From: Sphingomonadaceae bacterium 3R27C6
GTDB lineage: Bacteria > Pseudomonadota > Alphaproteobacteria > Sphingomonadales > Sphingomonadaceae
Direction: 5' to 3'
NCBI GenBank assembly: GCA_005503215.1
Contig: SCNS01000002.1
Span: 332,938 to 396,937, forward strand
Length of the DNA stretch: 64,000 nt
Part shown: in pieces, positions 54,192 to 63,731 of the stretch
Layout: each line of letters opens with the position of its first letter
How positions within the stretch are numbered: position 1 is the first letter of the stretch
Notes under the pieces: model-generated
Told to the model about the DNA's origin: nothing
What the model saw: the letters and a program-made list of their open reading frames with translations, nothing else
Database searches by the model: none
Position numbers and translations under genes: made by a program

Positions 54192-56261
54192 CTATCCCTC
54201 GATCTTCGAGAAGTCGGCGACACCATGCACCGCGCCGGTGAAGCGCGACAGCAAGTCTATGCGATATTTACGGATCGCTGGTTCGGGGTCGTTCACCATC
54301 ACGCCGTCGAAGAAAGCGTCGATCGGCGCGCGGAGCGAAGCCAGCGCCGCCATCGCGTCGGTAAAGCGTTCCTCGGCCACCGCGGCGGAGGCCGCGGGTT
54401 GGGCGGCGTCGAGTGCGGCGAGCAGCACGGCGTCGGCATCGGTCGGCGGCGTCGCGGCAGCAGTACCGCTCACCTCGCCCGCCTGCTTCAGGATATTCGC
54501 CGCGCGCTTGTAGCCCGCGAGCAGGTTCGTGCCGTCCTCGGTCGCCATGAACGCCTGCAGCGCCTTCACGCGGGCAAGCAGGCGAACGAGATCGCCTTCG
54601 GGAGCTAAGCCGAATACGGCATCGATAAGATCGTGCCGAACCCCAGCTTCTTTCTGCTGAACCTTTAGCCGGTCGGCAAAGAAGAACATCACCGACGACG
54701 CGACGAGGTCTTCAACATTGGTCGGCTTTGCCTGTGCCCTGCGGAAGCCCTCGGTCATCACCTGTTCGAGGTCGCACCGGAGGCTATTCTCCAAAATTAT
54801 GCCAATTATGCCAAGTCCAGCTCGACGCAGTGCGAAGGGGTCTTTCGAACCCGTCGGCCCCAAATGGATAAGAAAGAAGCTCAGGAGCGTATCGAGCTTA
54901 TCCGCCAACGCCACAGCCACCGTCACCGGCGCGGTCGGCACGTCATCGCCCTGCCCGACCGGCTTGTAGTGATCGCGGATCGCGTCGGCGACCGCGTCGG
55001 GCAAACCCTCGGCGCGGGCGTAGTAACCACCCATCAGGCCCTGCAGTTCGGGAAACTCACCGACCATTTCGGTGACGAGGTCGGCCTTTGCCAACTCGGC
55101 CGCCTGCCGCGCGAGTGCTGGGTCGCAATTCGGGACGATGCCTTCGCTCGCCAGCCATTCGGCGAGCTTCGCGACGCGCTCGACCTTGTCGGCGACGGTG
55201 CCCAGCTTTTCGTGGAAGGTGATGTTTGCGAGCTTCTCCGCGTGCTGCGCGAGCGTCTTCTTCTGGTCCTGCTCCCAGAAGAAGCGCGCGTCGGACAGGC
55301 GCGCGGCGAGGACCTTGCGGTTGCCCGCGACGATCTCCGCGCCGCTGTCGACCGCGTCGATGTTCGCGGTGCAGACGAAACCGTTGGCGAGCTTGCCGTC
55401 CTTGCCGTTCACGACGAAATATTTCTGGTTCACGCGCGCTGTGAGCTGGATGACCTCGGGCGGCACCTCCAGAAACGCTTCGTCGAAGCGGCCGAGCAAT
55501 GGCACCGGCCATTCGGTGAGGCCGGCATTCTCGATCACCAGTCCCTCGTCCTCGACGAGCGTCAGCCCGGCGTCGGCGGCGACCTTGGCAGCGCCGGCGC
55601 GGATGATCGACTGGCGCTCTTCATGGTCGACGATGACGTGGCAGGCGCGCAGCTTTTCGGTATAGTCGGATGCCGAGCCGATGGTGATCTCGCCCGGGCA
55701 GTGGAAGCGGTGGCCGCGCGTTGCGAAACCCGCCTCGATCCCGCCAATCTTACACGGCACCAGTTCTTCGCCGAAAATGGCAACAATGCCCGACAGCGGG
55801 CGCACCCAGCGCAAACTCTCGCTGCTCGCGCTGTCCTTGCCCCAGCGCATCGACTTAGGCCACGGCATATGCCGAACGATATGCGCGATCGTATCGGTAA
55901 GTACGCGCGACGTAGGACGGCCGGGCTTGTCGATCACCGCGAAATACACGCCGTCGCGGTCTTCGAGTTGGTCCTGCGTCAGGCCGGTCTTGCGCAGGAA
56001 GCCTTCGAGCGCCTGCGGCGGCGCGCTGCTGCGCGGGCCCTTGAGTTCTTCGCTGACCGCGGCGGTGGCTTCGGGCAAGCCCTTGGCGATCAGCGCGAGG
56101 CGGCGCGGGGTCGACCATATGGTGAGGTCGCCCGTTTCGAGGCCCGCGGCGCTGAGCTGCGCGCGGAACAGCTTTTCGAGTTCGGCGCGCGCGCCGGCCT
56201 GCATCCGCGCCGGGATTTCCTCGCTGCGCAGTTCGAGAAGAAAGTCGGTCACAGCGTCCAC
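54192..56261 (-). CDS. glyS: Glycyl-tRNA synthetase beta subunit
   Basis: 689 residues; with GlyQ forms the heterotetrameric class II glycyl-tRNA synthetase. The N-terminus [26 protein letters not shown] is typical, as are [48 protein letters not shown], and the HD-like [17 protein letters not shown] segment. It overlaps the glyQ stop by 13 bases. A stretch near 54600-54910 uses unusually A/T-rich codons, including two ATA isoleucines, although the protein motif there is conserved. Confidence 0.96.
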   Translation of the reverse strand: MDAVTDFLLELRSEEIPARMQAGARAELEKLFRAQLSAAGLETGDLTIWSTPRRLALIAKGLPEATAAVSEELKGPRSSAPPQALEGFLRKTGLTQDQLEDRDGVYFAVIDKPGRPTSRVLTDTIAHIVRHMPWPKSMRWGKDSASSESLRWVRPLSGIVAIFGEELVPCKIGGIEAGFATRGHRFHCPGEITIGSASDYTEKLRACHVIVDHEERQSIIRAGAAKVAADAGLTLVEDEGLVIENAGLTEWPVPLLGRFDEAFLEVPPEVIQLTARVNQKYFVVNGKDGKLANGFVCTANIDAVDSGAEIVAGNRKVLAARLSDARFFWEQDQKKTLAQHAEKLANITFHEKLGTVADKVERVAKLAEWLASEGIVPNCDPALARQAAELAKADLVTEMVGEFPELQGLMGGYYARAEGLPDAVADAIRDHYKPVGQGDDVPTAPVTVAVALADKLDTLLSFFLIHLGPTGSKDPFALRRAGLGIIGIILENSLRCDLEQVMTEGFRRAQAKPTNVEDLVASSVMFFFADRLKVQQKEAGVRHDLIDAVFGLAPEGDLVRLLARVKALQAFMATEDGTNLLAGYKRAANILKQAGEVSGTAAATPPTDADAVLLAALDAAQPAASAAVAEERFTDAMAALASLRAPIDAFFDGVMVNDPEPAIRKYRIDLLSRFTGAVHGVADFSKIEG

Positions 56262-57172
56262 CCCGGATATTTAGCGGTCCAGCGTTCGGACTGGCTGTCG
56301 ATCCACGCCTTGCAACTGCCCTTCGCGAGGTCGCGGACGCGCGCCATATAGTTGGCGCGTTCCTGCACGCTGATCACGCCGCGCGCCTGGAGCAGGTTGA
56401 AGAGGTGGCTCGCCTCGATCGCCTGGTCATAGGCGGCCAAGGGCACGTTTGCTTCGATCGCGCGCTGGCATTCGGCCTCGGCGGCCTTGAAACCCGCGAA
56501 CAAGGTCTCGGTGTCGGCGACCTCGAAATTCCATTTCGAGAACTGCTTTTCATTCTCGAGGAACACGTCGCCATAGCTCACCGCCGCGACATCGCCGACC
56601 GCGTCGGAAAAGCGCAGGTCGTACACATTGTCGACATTCTGGATATACATGGCGAGGCGTTCGAGCCCGTAGGTGAGCTCGCCCGCGACGGGTTTGCAGT
56701 CGAAGCCGCCCATCTGCTGGAAATAAGTGAACTGGGTGACTTCCATCCCGTCGCACCAGACTTCCCAGCCCAGCCCCCACGCGCCGAGCGTCGGGCTTTC
56801 CCAGTCATCCTCGACGAAGCGGATGTCGTGGAGCAGCGGGTCGATGCCGATCGCGGCGAGGCTGCCCAGATATTGTTCCTGCAGGTCGGCGGGCGACGGC
56901 TTCAGGATCACCTGGTATTGGTAATAATGCTGGAGCCGGTTCGGGTTCTCGCCATAGCGGCCATCGGTGGGCCGGCGGCTCGGCTGCACATAAGCGACGT
57001 TCCACGGCTCGGGACCGAGGCTGCGCAGCGTCGTCGACGGGTGAAATGTCCCTGCCCCGACGCGCATGTCATAAGGCTGCAGAATCGCGCAACCGCGCGC
57101 CGCCCAATAGGCGTGCAGCGTCAGGATCATGTCCTGAAAACTGAGTGGTGTCTTGTCCGCCCCGTCGGCCAC
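56249..57172 (-). CDS. glyQ: Glycyl-tRNA synthetase alpha subunit
   Basis: About 307 residues, carrying the class II catalytic core. Diagnostic sequence: [48 protein letters not shown], then [23 protein letters not shown] and [33 protein letters not shown] prefer a GTG at 57172 ([15 protein letters not shown]), which has AAGGAA upstream and gives the usual family length; an ATG at 57238 would add 22 residues. It diverges from the urcA-like gene across about 235 bases. Confidence 0.95.
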   Translation of the reverse strand: MADGADKTPLSFQDMILTLHAYWAARGCAILQPYDMRVGAGTFHPSTTLRSLGPEPWNVAYVQPSRRPTDGRYGENPNRLQHYYQYQVILKPSPADLQEQYLGSLAAIGIDPLLHDIRFVEDDWESPTLGAWGLGWEVWCDGMEVTQFTYFQQMGGFDCKPVAGELTYGLERLAMYIQNVDNVYDLRFSDAVGDVAAVSYGDVFLENEKQFSKWNFEVADTETLFAGFKAAEAECQRAIEANVPLAAYDQAIEASHLFNLLQARGVISVQERANYMARVRDLAKGSCKAWIDSQSERWTAKYPGWTL

Positions 57173-57311
57173 GGCCGCAATTCCTTCGCAGGTGCAAAAA
57201 ATCGCCGCCGCATTGGCCCAGCGGCGGCGCATGGTCAAGGCTCCCCGCCGCGCGCTCGTCGATGAAAAGGCGCGTCTTAGTCAGGTCTCCAAAACTTTTT
57301 GTAAGGCGTTG

Positions 57312-57342
57312 TTGACATAGTCAGCGAATCGCGACATATAGT
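57312..57342 (+). promoter_or_regulatory. Probable sigma-70-type promoter of the UrcA-family gene
   Basis: A consensus -35 box TTGACA (57312-57317) is followed by CATATA (57335-57340, spacing 17) overlapping TATAGT (57337-57342, spacing 19). It lies about 65-95 bases before the ATG at 57408. Either hexamer could be the -10. Confidence 0.5.
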
Positions 57343-57407
57343 CATGCATACCTGACATCAAGACAGGTTGAGCTGACCAAAACCAGTCGATCCAAGGAGA
57401 TATAGAC

Positions 57408-57737
57408 ATGATGACCCGCACGCTGATCCTCGCGCTCTCGCTCACCGCCGCTGCTGCGCCCGTCATGGCCGCCGAAACCGGAAACCCTGCCGTCGAAGTC
57501 CGCATCGACGATCTGAACCTGACCCGCACCGCCGATCGCGAGCGCCTCGACACCCGATTGAAGAGCGCCGCGCGGAGCCTCTGCTACACCGGCCTTCGCG
57601 GCGCTGCGGAAAATGCGCGCCAGTCGGCATGCCTTTCGGACGTCCTTGCCCGCGCCGAGCCCCAGACCAAGCAGGCGATCGCCCGCGCACAGAACGGCAC
57701 CCAGCTCGCGCTGCTGATGATCGGCGCCGCGCGATAA
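57408..57737 (+). CDS. UrcA family exported protein
   Basis: 109 residues. The signal peptide (MMTRTLILALSLTAAAAPVMAAE, cleavage about 22) is followed by the UrcA pattern: VEVRIDDLNLTRTADRERLDTRLKSAARSLCYTGLRGAAENARQSACLSDVL, with two conserved cysteines that probably form a disulphide. GGAG lies eight bases before the ATG. UrcA proteins are common and often multi-copy in sphingomonads; the function is unknown. A 12-pair hairpin follows 58 bases after the stop. Confidence 0.85.
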   Translation: MMTRTLILALSLTAAAAPVMAAETGNPAVEVRIDDLNLTRTADRERLDTRLKSAARSLCYTGLRGAAENARQSACLSDVLARAEPQTKQAIARAQNGTQLALLMIGAAR

Positions 57738-57795
57738 GCGACGGAAATGACGGCTTCGCTCGCGCCGTGCCTCCCCGGTGACGGCTGGCGACTTG

Positions 57796-57830
57796 GACTG
57801 GAGCGCCCTCCATGGGGCGGCGCTCCAGTC
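57796..57830. terminator. Twelve-pair hairpin after the UrcA-family gene
   Basis: GACTGGAGCGCC (57796-57807) and GGCGCTCCAGTC (57819-57830) form a perfect twelve-pair stem with an 11-base loop, followed by TCTTGCTT. The U-tract is poor, but strength and position suit a terminator. Confidence 0.5.
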
Positions 57831-57973
57831 TCTTGCTTGGCGAAGGACGATCCGACCCTGTCGTCCCCAATCCCGGCCATCCCGGAGGACCGGACAAAAT
57901 TTCCCTTCCCCGACATTTTGATGCGCTATGGGAAGGCCATGATCCTTCGGATGGAAATGCTGGCGAGGCGCCG

Positions 57974-58186
57974 ATGAACAATAAATTGAAAGTGCTGCGC
58001 GCGATGCGGAACTGGAGCCAGGCGGAACTCGCCGACCGGCTCGACGTCTCGCGGCAGGCGGTGAACGCGATCGAAACGGGGAAATATGACCCGTCGCTGC
58101 CGCTCGCCTTCAAGCTCGCGCGGCTGTTCGAAATGCCGATCGAAGAGATTTTCGACGATGGCCAAGAAGGAAGCAAGAATGACTGA
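57974..58186 (+). CDS. Small XRE-family transcriptional regulator
   Basis: A 70-residue single HTH_3 domain: KLKVLRAMRNWSQAELADRLDVSRQAVNAIETGKYDPSLPLAFKLARLF, ending with an acidic tail. This short YgzD-like type usually represses its own operon and controls a small membrane protein beside it. GAGG lies six to nine bases before the ATG at 57974. The next gene starts inside its last codons (58179), so the two are translationally coupled. Confidence 0.88.
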   Translation: MNNKLKVLRAMRNWSQAELADRLDVSRQAVNAIETGKYDPSLPLAFKLARLFEMPIEEIFDDGQEGSKND

Positions 58187-58619
58187 CGTCGATACAGTGA
58201 AACCGCGGCGGCGCCTGTCACCGCGCCAGCGTCGCTATCGGTTCGCGCTTGGTTTTGCGGCTGTTGTGGGCGGGATCGTCGGCGGCTGGATGGTCGCCGA
58301 CCAGCCGAAAGGCGGTGACTATGGGCCTGAGGTCATATTCAACGGCCCGCTCAGCGCAAGCTTTGCAATCGGCGCGGCGCTCCTGTGGGTGCTCGGCCTC
58401 GCGATCTCGATAGCCATCTATCACCGCGCGATCGACGATCATGAAGAGCGCGCGTGGCTGTGGGCGGGGCTCGCCGGCTGGTACGCCTTCATCATTCCGG
58501 CGCCGGTCTGGTGGGTCCTCCACCGCGCCGATCTTGCGCCGCCCGCCGATGCAATGCTGCTGTTCGTGCTGTCAATGGTCGTGAACGGCATCGTCTGGCT
58601 GTGGCTCAAATATCGCTGA
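58179..58619 (+). CDS. Four-helix membrane protein coupled to the XRE regulator
   Basis: 146 residues with a basic N-terminus (KPRRRLSPRQRRYR) and four predicted membrane helices (about 28-45, 66-88, 96-118 and 125-144). I recognise no family. An AAGGA lies about eight bases before the ATG at 58179; an in-frame ATG at 58158 would add seven residues. Pairs of a tiny XRE protein and a polytopic membrane protein recur in bacteria; the regulator may respond to the membrane protein, but that is inference. Confidence 0.75.
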   Translation: MTDVDTVKPRRRLSPRQRRYRFALGFAAVVGGIVGGWMVADQPKGGDYGPEVIFNGPLSASFAIGAALLWVLGLAISIAIYHRAIDDHEERAWLWAGLAGWYAFIIPAPVWWVLHRADLAPPADAMLLFVLSMVVNGIVWLWLKYR

Positions 58620-58684
58620 TCTTTTCCCCTTTCCCTTCCCGGTTCGATCCGGTCATAAGCACCCGTAACGAAAGTGATTTCCCA

Positions 58685-59605
58685 ATGAAAAGCTGGTTCA
58701 AGAAACTTGCCACCACTTGCGCGATCGTCGCCTTCGCGCCGTCCGCGATGCTCCATGCCGCAGAGCCGACCGCGGCGGCCGCCCCCGCCACAACCGACGC
58801 CGATCCCGCATTATGGGTCGTCAAGGACAAGGACACGACGATCTACCTCTTCGGCACCGTCCATGTGCTGAAGCCCGGCCTCGGCTGGTTCGACGAGGCG
58901 GTGAAGACGGCGTTCGACAAATCGGACGAGCTGATGCTCGAAATGGTCATGCCCGAAGACCAGGCCGAAATGTTGAAGGTGATGATGCCGCTGGCGATCG
59001 ACCAGAGCGGCAAGACGCTCTCGTCGCGCCTCGATGCCCAGCAACTCGAGGCGTATCAAGCAGCGCTCGCGAGCCTTGGCATAGCGCCCGCGCAGTTCGA
59101 TATGTTCGAACCCTGGTTTCCCGCGATGACCCTGTCGGTGCTGCCGCTCACCAAACTCGGCTATGACCCCGAACAGGGTGTCGAAAAGCTGTTAACGGCC
59201 TCGGCCAAAAAAACCGGCAAACCTGTCGCGGGTCTTGAAACACCGACAGAACAGCTGGGCTTTTTCGATACGCTGCCCGAAACCCAGCAGATTGCCTTCC
59301 TGAATTCGGTGGTGAAGGATCTCGACAAGCTGGGGCCGCAACTCGACAAGATGGTCGGGCAGTGGGCAAAGGGCGATCCCGACGCGCTGGCCGTGACGAT
59401 GAACGAAAGCCTGGCCGCGACCCCCGAACTCGCCGCGACGTTGCTGTGGGATCGCAACGCCCGCTGGGCCGATCAGCTGAAAGCTCGGATGGATCAGCCG
59501 GGCACCGTGTTCGTCGCGGTCGGCGCGGGCCATCTCGCGGGCGCGAAGAGCGTCCAGGATTATCTGAAGGCCCGCGGCCTCGTCGCCAAGCGGGTCAAAT
59601 ATTGA
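58685..59605 (+). CDS. TraB/GumN family exported protein
   Basis: 306 residues. The signal peptide (MKSWFKKLATTCAIVAFAPSAMLHAAE, about 26) is followed by the TraB/GumN fold: ALWVVKDKDTTIYLFGTVHVLKPGLGWFDEAV with the GxxH motif, GLETPTEQLGFF, and the C-terminal VAVGAGHLAGAKSVQDYL. Relatives are the Tiki/TraB proteins, predicted metalloproteases. The ATG at 58685 is supported by the signal peptide. The next gene, a paralogue, overlaps its stop. Confidence 0.9.
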   Translation: MKSWFKKLATTCAIVAFAPSAMLHAAEPTAAAAPATTDADPALWVVKDKDTTIYLFGTVHVLKPGLGWFDEAVKTAFDKSDELMLEMVMPEDQAEMLKVMMPLAIDQSGKTLSSRLDAQQLEAYQAALASLGIAPAQFDMFEPWFPAMTLSVLPLTKLGYDPEQGVEKLLTASAKKTGKPVAGLETPTEQLGFFDTLPETQQIAFLNSVVKDLDKLGPQLDKMVGQWAKGDPDALAVTMNESLAATPELAATLLWDRNARWADQLKARMDQPGTVFVAVGAGHLAGAKSVQDYLKARGLVAKRVKY

Positions 59606-60501
59606 GGGGAACAGCCCGCCCTTCGCATCATCGGGGTCGCCGCCTTGCGGCGGCCCTTTTGCCGTGCCTGCTCATGGGCTGCGGCACCGCCGAGCCCGAG
59701 CGACAAGCGCGGCCGGCCATGTGGCTGGTCGCCGATGACGACACGCGCATCTACTTGCTCGGCACGATGCATGCACTGCCGCGCGGAACCGATTGGGACG
59801 ATGGCGAGGTTGCGAACGCGATCCGGTCCGCCGACGAGCTGATACTGGAATTGCCCCCCGCCGAGCTCGCGGTCGCGGGGGATGTGTTCCAACGGCTCGC
59901 CCCGCGAGATGCCCCGCTCGCAATGGAGGCACGGCTCTCGGGCAAGGCGCTGATCGGTTATCGGGCGCTCGAAGCGAGCGGCCGCAGCTTCAGTGGTGAC
60001 GGGTTCGACGATTGGGCGGTGGTCGTGCTGATGGGACGGCGCGTTGCGGAAAATGCCGCGCTATCGTCGTCGGACGGCGTCGAAACGATCCTGTCAGACA
60101 AGTTCAAAGCGGCGGACAAGCCGATCGGCGGCCTCGAAACCGCCGAAGAACAGCTGATGCTGTTCGAAACGCTCGATGCCGCGACGCAGCGCGCGCTATT
60201 GACCCGCGCCGCGGAAGAATCGGGCGAGGCGGTGAAGGATGTCGCCGCGCTGACCGCCGCCTGGAGCCGCGGCGATGTGGCGGCGCTTGAAAACGTGGTC
60301 AACGAGGATGTCGATGCCGTTCCCGCGGCGCGCAAGGCCATCATCACCGACCGCAACCGGCGCTGGAGCGCGTGGGCGAAAAAGCGGCTGGAACAGCCCG
60401 GAACGGTGCTGATGGCGGTTGGTGCGGGACATCTGGTCGGAACCGACGGCGTGCCCGCGATGCTGGGGGCCGAGGGGTTGAAGGTCAGTCGGGTGCAATG
60501 A
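59602..60501 (+). CDS. TraB/GumN family lipoprotein, paralogue of the upstream gene
   Basis: 299 residues from a TTG at 59602 that overlaps the upstream stop. The N-terminus then reads as a lipoprotein signal (RRLAAALLPCLLMGC, acylated Cys about 29). The domain repeats the family motifs: MWLVADDDTRIYLLGTMHALPRGTDW, GGLETAEEQLMLFE, MAVGAGHLVGTDGV. It differs from its neighbour in being membrane-anchored. No ATG lies at the right place and the ribosome site is weak, so expression probably depends on coupling with the gene before it. Confidence 0.82.
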   Translation: MRGTARPSHHRGRRLAAALLPCLLMGCGTAEPERQARPAMWLVADDDTRIYLLGTMHALPRGTDWDDGEVANAIRSADELILELPPAELAVAGDVFQRLAPRDAPLAMEARLSGKALIGYRALEASGRSFSGDGFDDWAVVVLMGRRVAENAALSSSDGVETILSDKFKAADKPIGGLETAEEQLMLFETLDAATQRALLTRAAEESGEAVKDVAALTAAWSRGDVAALENVVNEDVDAVPAARKAIITDRNRRWSAWAKKRLEQPGTVLMAVGAGHLVGTDGVPAMLGAEGLKVSRVQ

Positions 60502-60645
60502 GTTGATGGCGCGGATTGCGTATCCGTTTCCGGGTGGGAAGCGGACCCGATCTTCCAACCCTCGTACCCGAAACCGGCCGTTCGCCGGCAGCCATTCAGT
60601 CCTCCCCACCCATTTTTCATACTGCCGGCGCTTGATCGCACACGC

Positions 60646-61008
60646 TCAGGCACCGTCCACGGTGTCAACGAAGGCGTGTACTATCGCGCCAAGGTCGAAA
60701 CGATGCCGTTCGACATCCGCCATCGAGCGGAATTTGGCATAAGCCCTGCCCTTTGGCCCCGCCTCCAGAAAGGGGAAACGTTCCATGAACGGCGCGCCGT
60801 CATGGAAAATCAGGGCCACATAATCCTTTACCCGGGGATTGAACGTCACCAGCGTTTCGCGGAACTCAAAGCTCGGGCCACCCCATTTGACGGTTTCGGT
60901 CAACAGCGGGCTTGCCGCCATGATGATCTCGCGCGCCATTTCCATTTCCGCTTTCAATGGATGGTCCAGCGCCTCGAAAAATACGTCGACATCATTCCCT
61001 TCGCTCAT
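60646..61008 (-). CDS. DUF1801 (YdhG-like) domain protein
   Basis: 120 residues. The pattern VDVFFEALDHPLKAEMEMAREIIMAASPLLTETVKWGGPSFEFRETLVTFNPRVKDYVALIFHDGAPF is DUF1801, a fold related to the iron-sulphur/frataxin-like YdhG group. A perfect AGGAGG (61013-61018) precedes the ATG at 61008, which decides that start over 61080. The function is unknown. It lies 105 bases after the Crp/Fnr gene on the same strand. Confidence 0.85.
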   Translation of the reverse strand: MSEGNDVDVFFEALDHPLKAEMEMAREIIMAASPLLTETVKWGGPSFEFRETLVTFNPRVKDYVALIFHDGAPFMERFPFLEAGPKGRAYAKFRSMADVERHRFDLGAIVHAFVDTVDGA

Positions 61009-61113
61009 GGCAACCTCCTGCGGTTCGGATTTGCGCGGAAGGTCAAGCCGCCGCACAGAAGCCACTATCCCGCTTGCCACGACGGGACATTTACATTTGT
61101 CGAGGGTGCGAAA

Positions 61114-61710
61114 TTATCTGGAAGCGGCGCGAATGCGACTTAGCTGGGTCGGAGTGATGCCCAGGAATGCCGCGATTTCATGTTGCCGGAGCCGCTTTTC
61201 CAGGCCGGGGTAGCTTTCCAGGAAGCGAGCATATTTCCGCCGGGCGTCGTCTTTTCGGAACGAGATTTCGAGAGGCTCTTTCTCGACGATCCAATGGCGT
61301 TCCATATAACCGATATAGAAGGCTGCGATAGCGGGATGGTCGCGCACAAGCTCTTTGAATCTAGCGAAATCATATTCCCACACAATCGCCGGCTCGAGCG
61401 CCCTGATGGAAAAATCGCTCTCGCGATCGGTCAGCAGGGCGCTCGTCGATGCGGCAAAACCATGCTCGAGAAAGAAGCGTTTGACGATCGTTTCGCCGTC
61501 CTTGCTGATATGATATTGCAGCAAAAGGCCGCGCAGGACGAAAAAAATGCTTCGCGTGGGCTGTCCCTGAGTAACGAGCAGGTCGCCCTTCTGATAATCT
61601 CGTTGCACCAACAGCGCGCGCCATGCCTTGCGCGCGCCCTCATCCAGGTTGGTATATTCTGCGACCTTCTCAAAGAATTCGTCTGCCAATGCCTGCAAGA
61701 CCGGTTCCAT
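61114..61710 (-). CDS. Crp/Fnr-family transcriptional regulator
   Basis: 198 residues. The cyclic-nucleotide-binding-type beta roll spans about 30-125 ([42 protein letters not shown]), followed by the dimer helix and a C-terminal helix-turn-helix ([23 protein letters not shown]). No Fnr-type cysteine cluster is visible, so it is unlikely to be an oxygen sensor. The C-terminus is short and ends soon after the recognition helix. Effector and targets are unknown. Confidence 0.88.
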   Translation of the reverse strand: MEPVLQALADEFFEKVAEYTNLDEGARKAWRALLVQRDYQKGDLLVTQGQPTRSIFFVLRGLLLQYHISKDGETIVKRFFLEHGFAASTSALLTDRESDFSIRALEPAIVWEYDFARFKELVRDHPAIAAFYIGYMERHWIVEKEPLEISFRKDDARRKYARFLESYPGLEKRLRQHEIAAFLGITPTQLSRIRAASR

Positions 61711-61897
61711 CCTTTTCGCCTGTCATTCGCCGCGTCAGCGATTAAAGCATCGGCCGGACAGATCAATGTCGCGCCGGCCCGCTCTGCGGAGTTCCGACTT
61801 GCAAAATCCGCACGTCCCCGCTAAGCGCCGCCGCTTCCGTCCATGGTCATCCCTGGAGGCGTGGCGGAACTGTGTAACTGTTTCTCGGAGAAATGAT

Positions 61898-62536
61898 ATG
61901 AGCGATCAGCTGACGCTGACGGCCGAGACGCGCGAACGCGGAGGCAAGGGAGCCTCGCGTGACCTGCGTCGTAATGGCCGCGTCCCCGCCGTTGTCTATG
62001 GCGGCAAAGAAGAACCCCTGATGATCCACGTCGAAGAAAAGCTGCTGATGAAGCAGCTGATGACGGGTCACTTCATGAACTCGGTCGTCATGGTCGAAGT
62101 GGGTGGCAAGACCATCCGCACCCTGCCGAAGGACGTCGCTTTCCATCCGGTCAAGGATCGCCCGATCCACGTCGATTTCCTGCGCATTGCCAAGGGCGCC
62201 ACGGTCCAGGTCGCGGTGCCGGTCGTGTTCGCGAACGAAGAAGCCTCGCCGGGCCTGAAGCGCGGCGGCGTGCTGAACATCGTTCGCCACGAGCTGGAAC
62301 TCGTCTGCGACGCGGACAAGATCCCCGACGAGATCTCGATCGACGTCACCGGCTTTGACGTCGGCGATTCGATCCACATCAGCAACGTCACCCTGCCCAA
62401 GGGCGTCGAAAGCGCGATCACCGATCGCGACTTCACCATCGCCACCATCGTTGCCCCGTCGGCGCTCAAGTCGAGCGACGGCGACACGACGAAGGACGAA
62501 GGCGAAGCCGCTGCCGAAGGCGGCGAAGAAGCCTAA
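61898..62536 (+). CDS. rplY: 50S ribosomal protein L25 (long Ctc form)
   Basis: 212 residues of the long L25/TL5/Ctc type: an N-terminal 5S rRNA-binding domain ([36 protein letters not shown]) and a C-terminal beta domain ([44 protein letters not shown]), ending in an acidic tail. CGGAG lies seven bases before the ATG at 61898. pth follows after 69 bases, the usual rplY-pth order. Confidence 0.96.
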   Translation: MSDQLTLTAETRERGGKGASRDLRRNGRVPAVVYGGKEEPLMIHVEEKLLMKQLMTGHFMNSVVMVEVGGKTIRTLPKDVAFHPVKDRPIHVDFLRIAKGATVQVAVPVVFANEEASPGLKRGGVLNIVRHELELVCDADKIPDEISIDVTGFDVGDSIHISNVTLPKGVESAITDRDFTIATIVAPSALKSSDGDTTKDEGEAAAEGGEEA

Positions 62537-62605
62537 TCCCGTTCGGCCGGCCCCCTTCCCCAGCGGAGGGGGCCGCCGACGACAGACCCTGAGAAAGGCA
62601 GTCTC

Positions 62606-63175
62606 ATGCAGCTCTGGGTCGGCCTCGGAAATCCCGGGCCCCAATATGCGATGCATCGCCACAATGTCGGCTTCATGGCCGCCGATGTCATCGCCGATTT
62701 TTATGACTTTCCGGCACCCGCGAAGAAATTCCAGGGCTGGGTCCAGGAAGGCCGCATCGGATCGGAGCGCATCCTGCTGCTCAAACCCGGCACCTTCATG
62801 AACGAAAGCGGCCGCAGCGTGCGCGCCGCGCTCGATTTCTATAAATTGACCCCGCAGGACGTCACCGCCTTCTACGACGAGCTCGACCTCGCGCCGATGA
62901 AGGTGAAGGTGAAGCAAGGCGGCGGCGCGGCGGGCCATAATGGCATAAGGTCGATGATCCAGCATATCGGCGAGGATTTCCGCCGCGTGCGCATCGGCAT
63001 CGGCCACCCAGGACACAAGGACCGCGTCACCGGCCATGTCCTCGGCAATTACCATAAGAGCGAGATGGAACCGCTGATCGACCTGCTCGGCGCGATCGCC
63101 GCCGAGGCCAAATGGCTGGCGGGCGGCGACGATGTGCGGTTCCAGAGCGATCTCGCGCTGCGCCTGCAGGGGTGA
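62606..63175 (+). CDS. pth: Peptidyl-tRNA hydrolase
   Basis: 189 residues; frees tRNA from stalled peptidyl-tRNA. It has the N-terminus LWVGLGNPGPQYAMHRHNVGFMAADVIA with the catalytic His, then KPGTFMNESGRSVRAAL, DELDLAPMKVKVKQGGGAAGHNGIRSM and FRRVRIGIGHP. Full length. The stop overlaps the following GTG. Confidence 0.96.
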   Translation: MQLWVGLGNPGPQYAMHRHNVGFMAADVIADFYDFPAPAKKFQGWVQEGRIGSERILLLKPGTFMNESGRSVRAALDFYKLTPQDVTAFYDELDLAPMKVKVKQGGGAAGHNGIRSMIQHIGEDFRRVRIGIGHPGHKDRVTGHVLGNYHKSEMEPLIDLLGAIAAEAKWLAGGDDVRFQSDLALRLQG

Positions 63176-63582
63176 CCATCACGCGCGACGCAACGGCCGC
63201 CGATCGCGATGCCGTCGTCGCGATCTGGGACGCGTGCGGCCTGACGCGCCCTTGGAATGATCCGGACGCCGATTTCGGGCGCGCGCTCGGCCATGATGCT
63301 TCGACGGTCATTGTGGCCGAACGCGGCGCGCGGATCGTCGCCACCGCCATGACCGGCTTCGACGGACACCGCGGATGGATCTATTATCTGGGCGTCGCGC
63401 CGGACCATCAGGGACAGGGCCTTGCGCCGCAATTGCTGGGCGCCGCGTGCGAATGGCTCCGGCTTCGCGGCTGCCCCAAGGTCGAGTTGATGCTTCGCGA
63501 TGGCAACCCTGCAGCGGGCTTTTACGAGCATCTCGGCTGGGAACAGCAGGACGTCCGTGTTTTCGCCCGCTGGCTGACCTGA
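63172..63582 (+). CDS. GNAT-family N-acetyltransferase
   Basis: 136 residues from a GTG that overlaps the pth stop (GTGA). The GNAT core is present: an acceptor N-lobe (TRDATAADRDAVVAIWDACGLTRPWNDPDADF), acetyl-CoA-binding YYLGVAPDHQGQGLAPQLLGAACEWL (Q/RxxGxG-like), and ELMLRDGNPAAGFYEHLGWEQ. It resembles YpeA-like acetyltransferases. The substrate is unknown. It is probably co-transcribed with pth. Confidence 0.87.
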   Translation: MTITRDATAADRDAVVAIWDACGLTRPWNDPDADFGRALGHDASTVIVAERGARIVATAMTGFDGHRGWIYYLGVAPDHQGQGLAPQLLGAACEWLRLRGCPKVELMLRDGNPAAGFYEHLGWEQQDVRVFARWLT

Positions 63583-63596
63583 CCCGACGGCTCCTG

Positions 63597-63615
63597 ATGT
63601 CATTGAAGTGTCATA
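63597..63615 (+). promoter_or_regulatory. Pho box upstream of the phoX-like gene
   Basis: Two direct TGTCA repeats (63598-63602 and 63609-63613) lie exactly 11 bases apart with an A/T-leaning spacer (ATGTCATTGAAGTGTCATA), the layout of a PhoB-binding site. It is 117 bases before the phosphatase ATG. Confidence 0.68.
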
Positions 63616-63731
63616 GGAATCATACGCTCCCGACATGGTGAAGCCATCTAGCTGACACCTCCCTCTGCAATCGGTGCGCCACCTCATCCGGACGATCCAG
63701 TCCGGGGCTCAACCGAAAACAGGGGGACTGC

